Positions 46,005-54,698 are shown, counted from the first letter of the stretch. The stretch is DNA of 64,000 nt from an uncultured Lachnospiraceae bacterium (GCA_947631685.1 CANRMI010000001.1:333204-397203), one strand, 5' to 3'. Translations and numbers: made by a program. The notes: generated by a model from the letters alone, not told the origin.

Positions 46005-46628
46005 ATGAATACAGTGATCACAATAGGACGTCAGTTTGGCAGCGGAGGCCGGGAGATCGGCGAAAAACTGGCGGCGCATTTCGGTATCAAGTGCTATGAT
46101 AAGGAACTGCTCACAAGGGCGGCCAAGGAAAGCGGCTTCTGTGAGGAAATGATAGAAAACCATGATGAGCGTCCTACCAATTCCTTTTTATACAATCTGG
46201 TAATGGATACCTATTCTTTTGGGTACAATGCCTCCTCCTTTGTGGATATGCCCATCAGCCACAAGGTGTTCCTGGCGCAGTTTGACACCATTAAAAAAAT
46301 CGCTGACGAAGGTCCCTGCGTGATTGTGGGCCGCTGCGCGGACTACGCGCTGGCAGATTACAAAAACTGCATTCATCTGTTTATCTATGGAAACGAAGAC
46401 GCTAAAGTAAAGCGTATCATGGAGAAGTATGAACTGACGGAAAACAAAGCCAGGGACATGATCATCAAAAAGGACAAACAGCGCCAGAGCTATTACAATT
46501 ATTATTCCTCCAAGAAGTGGGGGAGGGCCGACAGCTATGATTTATGTATTAACAGCAGCGTGCTGGGCGTGGAAGGAACGGTCAAGCTGATCGTCCAGTA
46601 CATTGAAGATTTTGAAAAGACCAGATAA
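46005..46628 (+). CDS. Cytidylate kinase-like family protein, copy 1
   Basis: This 207-residue protein belongs to the cytidylate-kinase-like (AAK-type P-loop) family common in Clostridia and Bacteroides. The nucleotide loop reads ITIGRQFGSGGREIGEKLA (residues 5-23), where the classic Walker A is replaced by GRQFGSGG. Further matches are VIVGRCADYAL near 106 and the ending RADSYDLCINSSVLG near 177. The substrate is unproven; it is not the Cmk that phosphorylates CMP. AGGGA precedes the ATG at 46005; ATG 45984 would add seven residues. A paralogue is at 56197. Confidence 0.88.
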   Translation: MNTVITIGRQFGSGGREIGEKLAAHFGIKCYDKELLTRAAKESGFCEEMIENHDERPTNSFLYNLVMDTYSFGYNASSFVDMPISHKVFLAQFDTIKKIADEGPCVIVGRCADYALADYKNCIHLFIYGNEDAKVKRIMEKYELTENKARDMIIKKDKQRQSYYNYYSSKKWGRADSYDLCINSSVLGVEGTVKLIVQYIEDFEKTR

Positions 46629-46633
46629 AACGC

Positions 46634-46662
46634 TTGACAAGGCATTGCCTGAATGTTAAAAT
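46634..46662 (+). promoter_or_regulatory. Strong sigma-A promoter for rplU-prp-rpmA
   Basis: TTGACA (46634-46639) and TAAAAT (46657-46662) are separated by exactly 17 bases just after the preceding stop. The -35 is a perfect match to consensus. Confidence 0.85.
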
Positions 46663-46669
46663 GTGTGAG

Positions 46670-46757
46670 TATGCCGCATAACGAGGTAAAAGTGCGCCCT
46701 GGGCGCCACCGCAGTTAGCGAGTAAATGGGCTTCGGCTCATGAATAGGAGGTGCCTT
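46670..46757 (+). ncRNA. Structured leader of the L21 operon (L21-leader type)
   Basis: The 5' untranslated region before rplU holds two hairpins. The first pairs GTGCGCCC with GGGCGCCAC (46691-46711) with a bulge; the second is ATGGGC, TTCG loop, GCTCAT (46727-46742). The size and place match the ribosomal-protein L21 leader, which is thought to let L21 repress its own operon. The second stem ends five bases before the AGGAGG ribosome binding site. A covariance search against the L21 leader model would confirm it. Confidence 0.7.
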
Positions 46758-47063
46758 ATGTACGCGATTATTGCAACAGGTGGAAAGCAGTATAAGGTTG
46801 CTGAAGGCGATGTTCTCAAGGTTGAGAAACTGGACGCAGAAGCAGGCAGTACCGTTACTTTTGACCATGTGGTCGCAGTAAGCGACGGCTCTTTAAAGGT
46901 CGGCGAGGACGCGGCGAAAGCTACCGTTACCGCAACCGTAGTAGAGCATGGCCGTGGCAAGAAGGTTATTGTATACAAATACAAGAGAAAAACCGGCTAC
47001 CACAAGAAGAACGGTCACAGACAAGCATACACTCAGGTTAAAATCGAAAAGATCAATGCATAA
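46758..47063 (+). CDS. rplU: 50S ribosomal protein L21
   Basis: The 101-residue protein matches L21 throughout: it starts [14 protein letters not shown] and contains [12 protein letters not shown] near residue 36-47 and the basic C-terminal segment around [19 protein letters not shown] (77-95). L21 binds 23S rRNA in the large subunit. Start ATG 46758 has TAGGAGGTG upstream; an ATG at 46740 lies in the leader. It opens the conserved rplU-prp-rpmA operon. Confidence 0.98.
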   Translation: MYAIIATGGKQYKVAEGDVLKVEKLDAEAGSTVTFDHVVAVSDGSLKVGEDAAKATVTATVVEHGRGKKVIVYKYKRKTGYHKKNGHRQAYTQVKIEKINA

Positions 47064-47077
47064 CAGGCATAGAGGGT

Positions 47078-47407
47078 ATGACGAAGATTGTTATCGGTAA
47101 GAACCGAAAAGGTGCTTACAGGGAACTGACCTGTTTGGGACATGCAGGGTACGCGGCTTTCGGAAAGGATATTGTGTGCGCTTCGGTGTCGGTACTGGTG
47201 ATCAATACCATCAACGCGCTCACTGAACTGGCCGGTGAGAAGCTGGAACTGGACGTTTCGGAAGAAAAAGGCCGGATTCAGTGCCGATTCTGCAATCCAT
47301 TACAGGACAAATCCGTATTTCTGCTGGATACCATGGTCTTCGGACTGGAAAATATCCGCAGGGAATACGGGGAAAAGTATTTGCAAGTTCAGTATAAGGA
47401 GGTGTAA
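47078..47407 (+). CDS. prp: Ribosomal-processing cysteine protease Prp
   Basis: Prp removes the N-terminal extension of ribosomal protein L27 in Firmicutes. The 109-residue protein contains [16 protein letters not shown] (residues 21-36), with the catalytic pair H22 and C34 at the same numbers as in the well-studied staphylococcal enzyme. It is located between rplU and its substrate gene rpmA, the standard order. The L27 made here does carry the matching cleavage sequence. Confidence 0.95.
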   Translation: MTKIVIGKNRKGAYRELTCLGHAGYAAFGKDIVCASVSVLVINTINALTELAGEKLELDVSEEKGRIQCRFCNPLQDKSVFLLDTMVFGLENIRREYGEKYLQVQYKEV

Positions 47408-47411
47408 GACG

Positions 47412-47696
47412 ATGTTACACATGAACCTTCAGTTTTTTGCTCATAAAAAGGGTGTGGGCTCTACCAAGAACGGCAGAGATTCCGAGTCCAAGAGATTGGG
47501 AGCCAAGAGAGCGGACGGCCAGTTTGTAAAAGCCGGCAATATCTTATACAGACAGCGTGGTACCAAGATTCATCCTGGTACTAACGTAGGGATCGGCGGC
47601 GACGATACTTTGTTTGCCAAAGTAGATGGTGTCCTGAGATTTGAAAGAAAAGGCAGGGACAAGAAACAGGCTTCCGTATATCCTGTGGAAAAATAA
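47412..47696 (+). CDS. rpmA: 50S ribosomal protein L27 with Prp-cleaved N-terminal extension
   Basis: The 94-residue protein begins [20 protein letters not shown], a Prp recognition sequence: cleavage after the second F would expose AHKKG, the mature N-terminus near the peptidyl-transferase centre. The body carries [17 protein letters not shown] and [15 protein letters not shown] typical of L27. ATG 47412 has AAGGAGG eight bases upstream. Cleavage by the adjacent Prp is essential in Staphylococcus aureus; here it is inferred from both motifs. Confidence 0.97.
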   Translation: MLHMNLQFFAHKKGVGSTKNGRDSESKRLGAKRADGQFVKAGNILYRQRGTKIHPGTNVGIGGDDTLFAKVDGVLRFERKGRDKKQASVYPVEK

Positions 47697-47715
47697 GATT
47701 CGTGCAGTAGACATG

Positions 47716-47747
47716 GGGCTTCAAACAATAGTTTGAAGCCCATTTTT
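47716..47747 (+). terminator. Rho-independent terminator after rpmA
   Basis: GGGCTTCAAAC (47716-47726) pairs with GTTTGAAGCCC (47731-47741) around AATA, followed by A and five T. One extra G at 47715 can be bulged. It separates the L21/L27 operon from obg. Confidence 0.92.
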
Positions 47748-47766
47748 AAAGTTAAAGGAGTTTTTT

Positions 47767-49053
47767 ATGTTTGCAGACAGAGCCACTATTTATGTGAAAA
47801 GCGGCAAAGGCGGCGACGGACACGTTTCTTTCAGGCGGGAAAAATTCGTAGCCAACGGCGGCCCGGACGGGGGCGACGGCGGCAGAGGCGGCGACGTTGT
47901 CTTTGTTGTGGACGAGGGCTTGAATACGCTGGCGGATTTCAGGCATATCCGCAAATACCAGGCCGGCAACGGCGAGGAGGGCGGCAAGAAGAACTGCCGC
48001 GGAAAAAACGGAGAAGATATTGTGATCAAGGTGCCGGAGGGGACCGTTATCAAAGAAGCGGACAGCGGCAAGGTCATTGTGGATATGTCGGATAAAAATA
48101 AGCGGGTGGTGCTCTTAAAGGGCGGCAGAGGCGGCAACGGCAACCAGCATTATGCCACGCCCACCATGCAGGTGCCCCGCTATGCCCAGCCGGGCGGCGC
48201 GGCGAGGGAACTGACGCTGCTTTTAGAACTGAAGGTAATTGCGGACGTGGGATTGGTGGGCTTTCCCAACGTAGGAAAATCCACTTTCTTGGCCAGGGTT
48301 ACCAATGCCAGGCCGAAGATCGCCAACTACCATTTTACCACGCTGAATCCCAATCTGGGCGTGGTGGATATGGACGGGGACGGCTTTGTGATAGCGGATA
48401 TTCCCGGTCTGATCGAGGGCGCCTCGGAGGGCGTGGGACTGGGATATGAATTTCTGCGGCATATTGAGCGCACCAGAGTGCTGATCCATATGGTGGACGC
48501 GGCAGGAACGGAAGGCAGGGATCCCATTGCGGATATTTACGCCATTAACAGGGAACTGGAAGCCTACAATCCTGAGATAGCTTCCCGTCCCCAGGTGATC
48601 GCTGCCAACAAGGTGGATGTCCTGGCCGAAGAGGACAGCGGGATCATCGAAAAGCTCCGGCAGGAGTTCGAAAAAAACGGCGTGGAGGTCTTTCCCATTT
48701 CCGCAGTCAGCGGAATGGGAGTGAAGGAACTGCTTTATAGGGTACAGGGGATGTTAAAGGAGCTGGATACAAAGCCCGTTGTCTTTGAGCAGGAATATTT
48801 CCCGGACAGGGAGATGCCCATATCGGACGAACCCTATACGGTAACTTATGACGAAGAAAACAAAGAATATGTGGTAGAGGGCCCCCGCATTGAAAAAATG
48901 CTGGGCTATACCAATCTGGAAAGCGAAAAGGGCTTCACCTTCTTCCAGAATTTCCTAAAGGAAAACGGCATACTGGAAGAGCTGGAGGCTCTGGGCATAC
49001 AGGAAGGGGAAACCGTACGAATGTATGGGCTCACCTTCGATTATTACAAATAA
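47767..49053 (+). CDS. obg: GTPase Obg
   Basis: Obg is a large, slow GTPase involved in 50S maturation, stress signalling and sporulation entry. The 428-residue protein has the glycine-rich Obg fold (1-158, with GGPDGGDGGRGG and LKGGRGGNGN), the GTPase domain starting at VGLVGFPNVGKST near 160 and a C-terminal OCT domain (about 350-428). AAAGGAG lies nine bases before the ATG. It is followed by yhbY, the usual obg-yhbY-nadD order of Firmicutes. Confidence 0.98.
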   Translation: MFADRATIYVKSGKGGDGHVSFRREKFVANGGPDGGDGGRGGDVVFVVDEGLNTLADFRHIRKYQAGNGEEGGKKNCRGKNGEDIVIKVPEGTVIKEADSGKVIVDMSDKNKRVVLLKGGRGGNGNQHYATPTMQVPRYAQPGGAARELTLLLELKVIADVGLVGFPNVGKSTFLARVTNARPKIANYHFTTLNPNLGVVDMDGDGFVIADIPGLIEGASEGVGLGYEFLRHIERTRVLIHMVDAAGTEGRDPIADIYAINRELEAYNPEIASRPQVIAANKVDVLAEEDSGIIEKLRQEFEKNGVEVFPISAVSGMGVKELLYRVQGMLKELDTKPVVFEQEYFPDREMPISDEPYTVTYDEENKEYVVEGPRIEKMLGYTNLESEKGFTFFQNFLKENGILEELEALGIQEGETVRMYGLTFDYYK

Positions 49054-49066
49054 GAGAGGCAGTGTT

Positions 49067-49360
49067 ATGACAAGTAAACAGCGCGCTTATTTAAAAAGTT
49101 TGGCCAGTACCATGGAACCGGTGTTCCAGATCGGGAAGTCGTCCCTGACGCCGGAGGTGACGGAAGCGGTAGCGGAGGCATTCAACACAAGGGAACTGAT
49201 CAAGGTAGCGGTTTTAAAAAATTGCGTGGACGATCCGAAAGAGATCGCGTCCATGCTGGCTGAAAGAACCCATTCCCAGGTGGTGCAGGTCATTGGCAAA
49301 AAGATTGTGCTTTATAAAGAAAGCAGGGATAATAAAAAGATCATTCTTCCCAAATCATGA
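49067..49360 (+). CDS. yhbY: YhbY-type CRM-domain RNA-binding protein
   Basis: The 97-residue protein is a single CRM (YhbY) domain, with TSKQRAYLKSLASTMEPVFQIGKS near its start and the family LIKVAVLKNC near residue 45. CRM domains bind rRNA; YhbY associates with pre-50S particles in E. coli. ATG 49067 gives the standard beginning; upstream in-frame codons fall inside obg. Confidence 0.95.
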   Translation: MTSKQRAYLKSLASTMEPVFQIGKSSLTPEVTEAVAEAFNTRELIKVAVLKNCVDDPKEIASMLAERTHSQVVQVIGKKIVLYKESRDNKKIILPKS

Positions 49361-49378
49361 CACACAGGAGGCGGTTTT

Positions 49379-49990
49379 ATGCCCGGTGAAAAAACAGGCA
49401 TTCTGGGAGGCACTTTCAATCCCATTCATACAGGACATCTGCTGCTGGCCCAGGCTGCCTTAGAGGAGACCGGGCTTTCAGAGGTGATGTTTCTGCCCAG
49501 CGGCGTTTCCTATCTTAAGGCAGAAGAGCATGTGCTTCCCGCCGGGCAGAGACTGGAAATGACAAAACTGGCCATAGAGGGCAATCCGTCCTTTACGGTG
49601 TCCGATATGGAAATAAAGCGTAAGGGAAATACCTATACCTGTGATACCCTGAGGCTGTTAAAGGCCGAAAGACCTCAGGATACATTTTATTTTATTGTGG
49701 GAGCGGACTGCCTTTTCGGCATGGAAGGCTGGTATCATCCGGAAGAGATCTTTGCTTCCTGCAGGATCTTGGCGGCTGTCAGGGACGATACGGACAGGGA
49801 GGAACTGTACAGACAGGCCGAAAGACTGCGAGCCCTCTATCAGGCTGATATTATCCTGTTAGATCTGCCCAGAATCGATATTTCTTCCACCTCTGTAAGG
49901 CAGCGTGTCAAAGCAGGAAAGAGCATTCGGTATATGGTGCCGGAGGCGGTACGACACTATATTCAGGAACATGATCTGTACAAAGAATAA
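49379..49990 (+). CDS. nadD: Nicotinate-nucleotide adenylyltransferase
   Basis: NadD transfers AMP from ATP to nicotinate mononucleotide in NAD synthesis. The 203-residue protein has GILGGTFNPIHTGHLLLAQAA (residues 7-27), the nucleotidyltransferase HxGH motif, then the ISSTSVRQRVKAG segment near 167-179. GGAGG lies 10 bases upstream of the ATG. It is followed by yqeK and rsfS, as in Bacillus. Confidence 0.97.
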   Translation: MPGEKTGILGGTFNPIHTGHLLLAQAALEETGLSEVMFLPSGVSYLKAEEHVLPAGQRLEMTKLAIEGNPSFTVSDMEIKRKGNTYTCDTLRLLKAERPQDTFYFIVGADCLFGMEGWYHPEEIFASCRILAAVRDDTDREELYRQAERLRALYQADIILLDLPRIDISSTSVRQRVKAGKSIRYMVPEAVRHYIQEHDLYKE

Positions 49991-50002
49991 GGGGAAGATG
50001 CC

Positions 50003-50653
50003 ATGAAAACAACGGACATACGGAAAATCAGGAAAGCTATGGAAAAGACGCAGGATGAAAAGCGCTACGAGCATACCCTGGGGGTGACTTATACGGCTGC
50101 GGCGCTGGCCATGCGCTATGATGCTCCCCTGGAAAACGCGGAACTCGCGGGACTTTTGCACGACTGCGCCAAATGTATGGATGACAATAGAAAGATCGCC
50201 ATTTGCGAAAAGCACCGCATTGGTATGACGGAGCTGGAAAAAAGAAATCCTTTCCTGCTGCATGCCAAGGTAGGCAGCTTTTTAGCCATGGATACCTACA
50301 AAGTACATAATCCGGATATTATCAATGCCATTTTAAATCATACCACTGGCAGGCCGGGCATGTCCCTGCTTGAAAAGATCATTTTTGTGGCAGACTATAT
50401 AGAGCCTAACCGGAAACAGGCGCCTTCTCTGGCAGAGGTCCGGAAGCTGGCCTTTGAGGATCTGGACGAGGCGCTGTTAAAGATTCTCTCGGATACCCTG
50501 GAGTATCTGGACGCCTCCGGCCCGGAGATCGATCCCATGACCCGGAAGACCTACCAGTACTATCTGGCCGAGAAACAGGAAAAGAAGAGGGAACAGAATA
50601 AAGAACAGAACAAGGAAAAGAACAAAGAACAGCAGCACACAACAGAACCATAA
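50003..50653 (+). CDS. yqeK: HD-domain hydrolase YqeK (diadenosine tetraphosphatase)
   Basis: YqeK splits diadenosine tetraphosphate symmetrically into two ADP, a role shown in staphylococci and bacilli. The 216-residue protein has HD-domain histidine H24 and the H53-D54 pair in LLHDCAKCMD, followed by HAKVGSFLAMDTY and NAILNHTTG (near 90-115). The extra C-terminal tail, from about 192 on, is a low-complexity run of N, K, E and Q (KKREQNKEQNKEKNKE type) encoded by repeats of an AAAGAACAG-like unit. The tail is probably disordered. Confidence 0.94.
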   Translation: MKTTDIRKIRKAMEKTQDEKRYEHTLGVTYTAAALAMRYDAPLENAELAGLLHDCAKCMDDNRKIAICEKHRIGMTELEKRNPFLLHAKVGSFLAMDTYKVHNPDIINAILNHTTGRPGMSLLEKIIFVADYIEPNRKQAPSLAEVRKLAFEDLDEALLKILSDTLEYLDASGPEIDPMTRKTYQYYLAEKQEKKREQNKEQNKEKNKEQQHTTEP

Positions 50654-50675
50654 ACACGGAAAGGAAAGGCAGAAT

Positions 50676-51032
50676 ATGGATATAAACGATTCCAGAGCAA
50701 TGGCAAAACTGGCAATTTCCGCGCTGGAAGATAAAAAAGCGGAAGATATACGGGTGATCGACATCAGCGAAGTGTCGGTAATGGCAGATTTCTTTTTGAT
50801 TGCAAACGGCTCCAACCGCAGCCAGATCCAAGCTATGGCTGACAATGTGCAGGAAGTGCTGGGAAGAGCCGGTTACACGCTGCGCCAGGTGGAGGGCTAT
50901 AATACCGCGAATTGGATCCTGATGGATTTTGGCGATGTCATCGTGCACATTTTTGATAAAGAGAACCGTCTTTTCTATAATCTGGAGCGGATCTGGCGGG
51001 ACGGAAAACAGATGGATAAGGAGCAGCTTTAA
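50676..51032 (+). CDS. rsfS: Ribosomal silencing factor RsfS
   Basis: RsfS binds L14 and blocks subunit joining in slow growth. The 118-residue protein shows RVIDISEVSVMADFFLIANGSNRSQIQAMADNV and the conserved GYNTANWILMDFGDVIVHIF near residues 74-93. It ends the obg-yhbY-nadD-yqeK-rsfS run and is followed by a clear terminator. Confidence 0.97.
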   Translation: MDINDSRAMAKLAISALEDKKAEDIRVIDISEVSVMADFFLIANGSNRSQIQAMADNVQEVLGRAGYTLRQVEGYNTANWILMDFGDVIVHIFDKENRLFYNLERIWRDGKQMDKEQL

Positions 51033-51051
51033 GAGAGCAAAAATATGACAA

Positions 51052-51084
51052 AAAAGGGCCGTTCTTTCGGGGAGCGGCCCTTTT
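51052..51084 (+). terminator. Bidirectional Rho-independent terminator after rsfS
   Basis: AAAAGGGCCG (51052-51061) pairs with CGGCCCTTTT (51075-51084); inner pairs extend it. Runs of A and T on the two sides let it serve both rsfS and the reverse-strand DUF378 gene that ends at 51093. Confidence 0.9.
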
Positions 51085-51092
51085 GAAAAGAT

Positions 51093-51308
51093 TTACGCGT
51101 TGGTTTCGCTGTGGGATATATTTCCGAAAAAGGTAATGGTATAAAGCCCGCAAAGACCGACCAGCACATAAATGATACGTGAAATCCATGACATGTCACC
51201 AAATAAAAAGGCTACAAGGTCAAAGTTCAGAAGACCGATCAAGCCCCAGTTTATGGTGCCCACAATGGAAATGATCAATGTTGTAATAGCAAGCCATTTG
51301 ATATTCAT
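51093..51308 (-). CDS. DUF378 small membrane protein (YuzA-like)
   Basis: This 71-residue protein on the reverse strand matches the DUF378 family: two membrane segments (about 6-26 and 43-63) framing GTINWGLIGLLNFDLVAFLFGD. The function is unknown. AAAGGAGG stands right before the ATG at 51308, and a TATAAT at 51360-51355 (reverse strand) may be its -10 box. The gene faces away from livJ across a shared intergenic region. Confidence 0.9.
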   Translation of the reverse strand: MNIKWLAITTLIISIVGTINWGLIGLLNFDLVAFLFGDMSWISRIIYVLVGLCGLYTITFFGNISHSETNA

Positions 51309-51383
51309 AGTCTACCTCCTTTTTTTGAAAATAGTATCTGTTTGAAAAGCAAAAATTATACTCCGGCAGCGTTTAAGAAAATA

Positions 51384-51412
51384 TTGACAAAAAATTGCGT
51401 ATAGTGTATATT
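51384..51412 (+). promoter_or_regulatory. Strong sigma-A promoter for the liv operon
   Basis: TTGACA (51384-51389) and TATATT (51407-51412) are 17 bases apart, 36 bases before the livJ start and its GGAGGAGGA ribosome binding site. The -35 is perfect. Confidence 0.85.
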
Positions 51413-51447
51413 TAAGCATAATTGAACTTTTGGAGGAGGAATTCATT

Positions 51448-52608
51448 ATGAAAAAAATGAAAAAAGTACTTAGCGCGTCACTGATCGCAGCTATGATGCT
51501 GACCTTGCTGTCCGGCTGCGGCGGCGATAAGGCCGCTTCCGACACATGGAAGTTCGGCGGTATCGGACCTGCAACCGGTGATTACGCGGCATACGGCATC
51601 GGTGTCAGAAACGGTATCGAGCTGGCTGTAAAGGAGATCAACGAGGCCGGTGGTATCAACGGCGTCCAGATCGACTACAAATTTGAAGATGACCAGACCG
51701 ATAACGAAAAGTCCGTAAACGGATATAACGCGTTGAAGGACTGGGGCATGAACGTACTGATCGGTTCTACCACCAGCGGCTGCTCCATCGCGGTATCCGA
51801 TGTGTCATCCCAGGATCATATGTTCCAGCTGACACCTTCCGCATCCGCAATTGACGCAGTAAAGACCGACAACGCTTTCCAGGTATGCTTTACCGATCCC
51901 AGCCAGGGTTCCGGTTCCGCACAGTATATCGGTGACCACGCACTGGGAACCAAGATCGCTATCATCCATGACAGCTCCGATGTATATTCCACCGGTATCT
52001 ATGAAAACTTTATTGCGGAAGCGGCTAACCAGTCCTTTGAGATCGTAGCGGACGAGGCGTTTACCGCTGACAGCAAGACTGACTTCAACGTACAGTTAAA
52101 GAAAGCGAAAGAGGCCGGCGCCGATCTGGTATTCCTGCCCATTTACTATACCGAGGCAGCTCTGATCCTGACACAGGCCGCAGCTATGGATTATTCACCT
52201 ATTTTCTTTGGCGTAGATGGTATGGACGGTATCCTGACCAATGTATCCGGTTTTGACACCACGCTGGCAGAGGGCGTTATCCTTTTAACTCCTTTTGCAG
52301 CCAACGCAACGGACGAAAGGACCGTCAACTTTGTAACCGCGTATGAGGCAGCTTACGGCATCACCCCGAACCAGTTCGCGGCGGACGCTTATGACGCGGT
52401 ATACATCCTGAAGCAGCTCATCGAAGAGAGCGGCGCTACTCCCCAGGATGGTATCTCCGGCATTTGCGATAAGCTTTCCGCACAGATCGTCAAGACCTCC
52501 TTTACCGGTCTGACCGGCGACGAAATGACCTGGAGTGCTTCCGGTGAGGTAAATAAGTATCCCAAGGCTATGGAAATTGTAGACGGCGATTATCAGTTGT
52601 TTGAATAA
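51448..52608 (+). CDS. livJ: Branched-chain amino acid ABC transporter, substrate-binding lipoprotein
   Basis: This 386-residue binding protein captures branched-chain or related amino acids outside the cell and passes them to LivH/LivM. It is a lipoprotein: signal peptide with lipobox LLSGC, lipid on C24. The body has the type I periplasmic-binding fold of the LivJ family, with WKFGGIGPATGDYAAYGIGVRNGI near residue 32 and the segment ALKDWGMNVLIGSTTSG near 92. Codon usage is typical of high expression. An imperfect terminator follows, then livH, so the binding protein can be made in excess. Substrate preference within the family is not set by sequence. Confidence 0.93.
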   Translation: MKKMKKVLSASLIAAMMLTLLSGCGGDKAASDTWKFGGIGPATGDYAAYGIGVRNGIELAVKEINEAGGINGVQIDYKFEDDQTDNEKSVNGYNALKDWGMNVLIGSTTSGCSIAVSDVSSQDHMFQLTPSASAIDAVKTDNAFQVCFTDPSQGSGSAQYIGDHALGTKIAIIHDSSDVYSTGIYENFIAEAANQSFEIVADEAFTADSKTDFNVQLKKAKEAGADLVFLPIYYTEAALILTQAAAMDYSPIFFGVDGMDGILTNVSGFDTTLAEGVILLTPFAANATDERTVNFVTAYEAAYGITPNQFAADAYDAVYILKQLIEESGATPQDGISGICDKLSAQIVKTSFTGLTGDEMTWSASGEVNKYPKAMEIVDGDYQLFE

Positions 52609-52624
52609 TGCATAAAGAGTAACC

Positions 52625-52662
52625 AGAGAGGGTTGCAGATTTCTGCGGCCCTCTTTATAATT
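52625..52662 (+). terminator. Attenuator-like terminator between livJ and livH
   Basis: AGAGGG (52627-52632) and CCCTCT (52649-52654) flank an inner stem of GCAG and CTGC. The tail TTATAATTT is AT-rich. In many ABC operons such a hairpin lowers expression of the membrane genes relative to the binding protein. Confidence 0.7.
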
Positions 52663-52696
52663 TAAGGTATCCAATAAATACGCAGAGGTGTTGCAA

Positions 52697-53581
52697 ATGA
52701 GGTTTCTTTCCTATTTAATCAGCGGTATCAGCTTAGGCAGCGTATACGCCATTATCGCATTGGGCTATACCATGGTATACGGTATCGCCAAGATGTTGAA
52801 CTTTGCCCATGGAGACGTTATCATGGTGGGCGGTTTTTCCGCCTTTACCATTATCAGTATGCTGGGGTATCCTCCGGCGCTGGGCGTTTTGGCGGCGATC
52901 GTGATCTGTACGGCGCTGGGCGTCATCATAGAAAAGGTGGCTTACCGTCCTCTGCGGAATGCCTCGTCCTCTCTGGCAGTGCTGATCACTGCCATTGGCG
53001 TCAGCTACCTGCTGCAGAATCTGGCCCTTTTGATATTCGGTTCTTCCACCAAGTCTTTTGAGTCGGTGGTAAATATACCGCCCTTAAAGCTGGCGGATGG
53101 CCAGGTAAATATCACGGGAGAAACCATTGTCACCATTCTTGCCTGTATTGTCGTTATGGTGATGCTGACACTGTTCATTAACCGAACCAAAGCGGGGCAG
53201 GCCATGCTGGCTGTTTCCGAGGATAAGGGCGCGGCGCAGCTCATGGGCATCAATGTCAACGGCACCATTGCGCTGACCTTTGCTATAGGTTCCGCGCTGG
53301 CGGCGGTAGCGGGTGTGCTTTTGTGTTCAGCATATCCCACACTTTCTCCTACGACGGGCGCCATGCCCGGCATCAAAGCCTTTGTAGCGGCTGTTTTCGG
53401 CGGAATAGGATCCATTCCCGGAGCGCTGATCGGCGGACTGCTGCTGGGCGTTATTGAAACACTGGGAAAGGCCTATATTTCTTCCCAGCTTTCAGACGTT
53501 ATTGTATTCGGTATCCTGATCGTGGTATTGGTAGTGAAGCCCACAGGGATCCTGGGACGCAAAATACAGGAAAAGGTATAG
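52697..53581 (+). CDS. livH: Branched-chain amino acid ABC transporter permease LivH
   Basis: This 294-residue membrane protein has about eight hydrophobic segments and matches LivH: GISLGSVYAIIALGYTMVYGI near residue 9, LNFAHGDVIMVGGFSA, and FVAAVFGGIGSIPGALIGGLLLGVIE near 231, the EAA-like coupling part. It forms the translocation path with LivM. ATG 52697 has AGAGGTG six bases upstream. Confidence 0.95.
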   Translation: MRFLSYLISGISLGSVYAIIALGYTMVYGIAKMLNFAHGDVIMVGGFSAFTIISMLGYPPALGVLAAIVICTALGVIIEKVAYRPLRNASSSLAVLITAIGVSYLLQNLALLIFGSSTKSFESVVNIPPLKLADGQVNITGETIVTILACIVVMVMLTLFINRTKAGQAMLAVSEDKGAAQLMGINVNGTIALTFAIGSALAAVAGVLLCSAYPTLSPTTGAMPGIKAFVAAVFGGIGSIPGALIGGLLLGVIETLGKAYISSQLSDVIVFGILIVVLVVKPTGILGRKIQEKV

Positions 53582-53593
53582 GAGGGTATCAGG

Positions 53594-54697
53594 ATGAAGA
53601 AAATCAAATTGAGCCGACAGAGCAGATCCGACCTGATTACCTATGGCATTATACTGCTGCTGAGCCTGGTGCTTTTTTTCGTTGGACAGTCTTCTTATCA
53701 GTTAAAGGGCCTGCTGGTACCGGTGTGCGCGCAGATCATACTGGCGGTTTCCCTCAACCTGACGGTCGGGATCCTGGGTGAACTGAGTCTGGGACATGCG
53801 GGTTTTATGTGTATCGGTACCTTTGTGGGCGCAAGCTTTTCCATATACATGGAGCAGTTTATTCACATACCGGCGCTGCGTTTCTTTCTGGCGCTGCTGG
53901 TTGGTGCCCTCAGCGCGGGAATCATGGGATTTTTGATCGGTCTTCCCGTACTTCGTCTGAAAGGGGACTATTTGGCCATTGTGACGCTGGCTTTTGGTGA
54001 AATCATCAAAAACCTTATCAACATGGTATATCTGGGCTATGACGGAAACGGACTGCATTTTTCTATGAATGACACCGCTTCCCTGGGCCTTGCGGAAGAT
54101 GGAGTGGTCATCATCAAGGGCCCCCAGGGCGTGACCGGAACCCCTGCGGATTCCAACTTTGGCATAGGTGTCCTTTTGGTACTGCTTACGGTATTCATCG
54201 TACTGAATCTGGTGCATTCCAGGGACGGACGGGCTATCATGGCTATCAGGGACAATGAGATCGCCGCGGAGTCTGTGGGTATCCATATTACCAAGTATAA
54301 ATTAATGGCTTTTACCATATCGGCGGCGCTGGCGGGGCTGGCAGGCTCCTTCTATGCCCATAATTATAACAATATCAAAGCCAGCACCAACAATTTCGGC
54401 TACAATATGTCCATTATGATCCTGGTGTTTGTGGTTCTGGGCGGAATAGGCTCCATACGCGGTTCCGTGATCGCGGCCACCGTACTGTACATGCTGCCGG
54501 AGATTCTGCGTTTCATGTCTCAGTACCGTATGCTGGTCTATGCCATTGTACTTATAGTCATGATGCTCTTTACGTGGAGTCCCAAGGCGCAGGCCTGGAA
54601 AGCGGTGCAGCTTGCCCGATGCAAAAAGAAACTGCAGCCGCTTACGGATAAGTTCAGGAAAAAGTCTTCCGATGAACTGAAGAAGGAGGGCGAATAA
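53594..54697 (+). CDS. livM: Branched-chain amino acid ABC transporter permease LivM
   Basis: LivM is the second permease. The 367-residue protein has an N-terminal membrane segment (about 13-32) and eight or more further ones, with the LivM core NLTVGILGELSLGHAGFMCIGTF near 55-77 and VFVVLGGIGSIRGSVIAATVLYMLPE near residue 277. The soluble basic C-terminal tail (after about 335) is longer than in E. coli LivM. Confidence 0.95.
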   Translation: MKKIKLSRQSRSDLITYGIILLLSLVLFFVGQSSYQLKGLLVPVCAQIILAVSLNLTVGILGELSLGHAGFMCIGTFVGASFSIYMEQFIHIPALRFFLALLVGALSAGIMGFLIGLPVLRLKGDYLAIVTLAFGEIIKNLINMVYLGYDGNGLHFSMNDTASLGLAEDGVVIIKGPQGVTGTPADSNFGIGVLLVLLTVFIVLNLVHSRDGRAIMAIRDNEIAAESVGIHITKYKLMAFTISAALAGLAGSFYAHNYNNIKASTNNFGYNMSIMILVFVVLGGIGSIRGSVIAATVLYMLPEILRFMSQYRMLVYAIVLIVMMLFTWSPKAQAWKAVQLARCKKKLQPLTDKFRKKSSDELKKEGE

Positions 54698-54698
54698 C

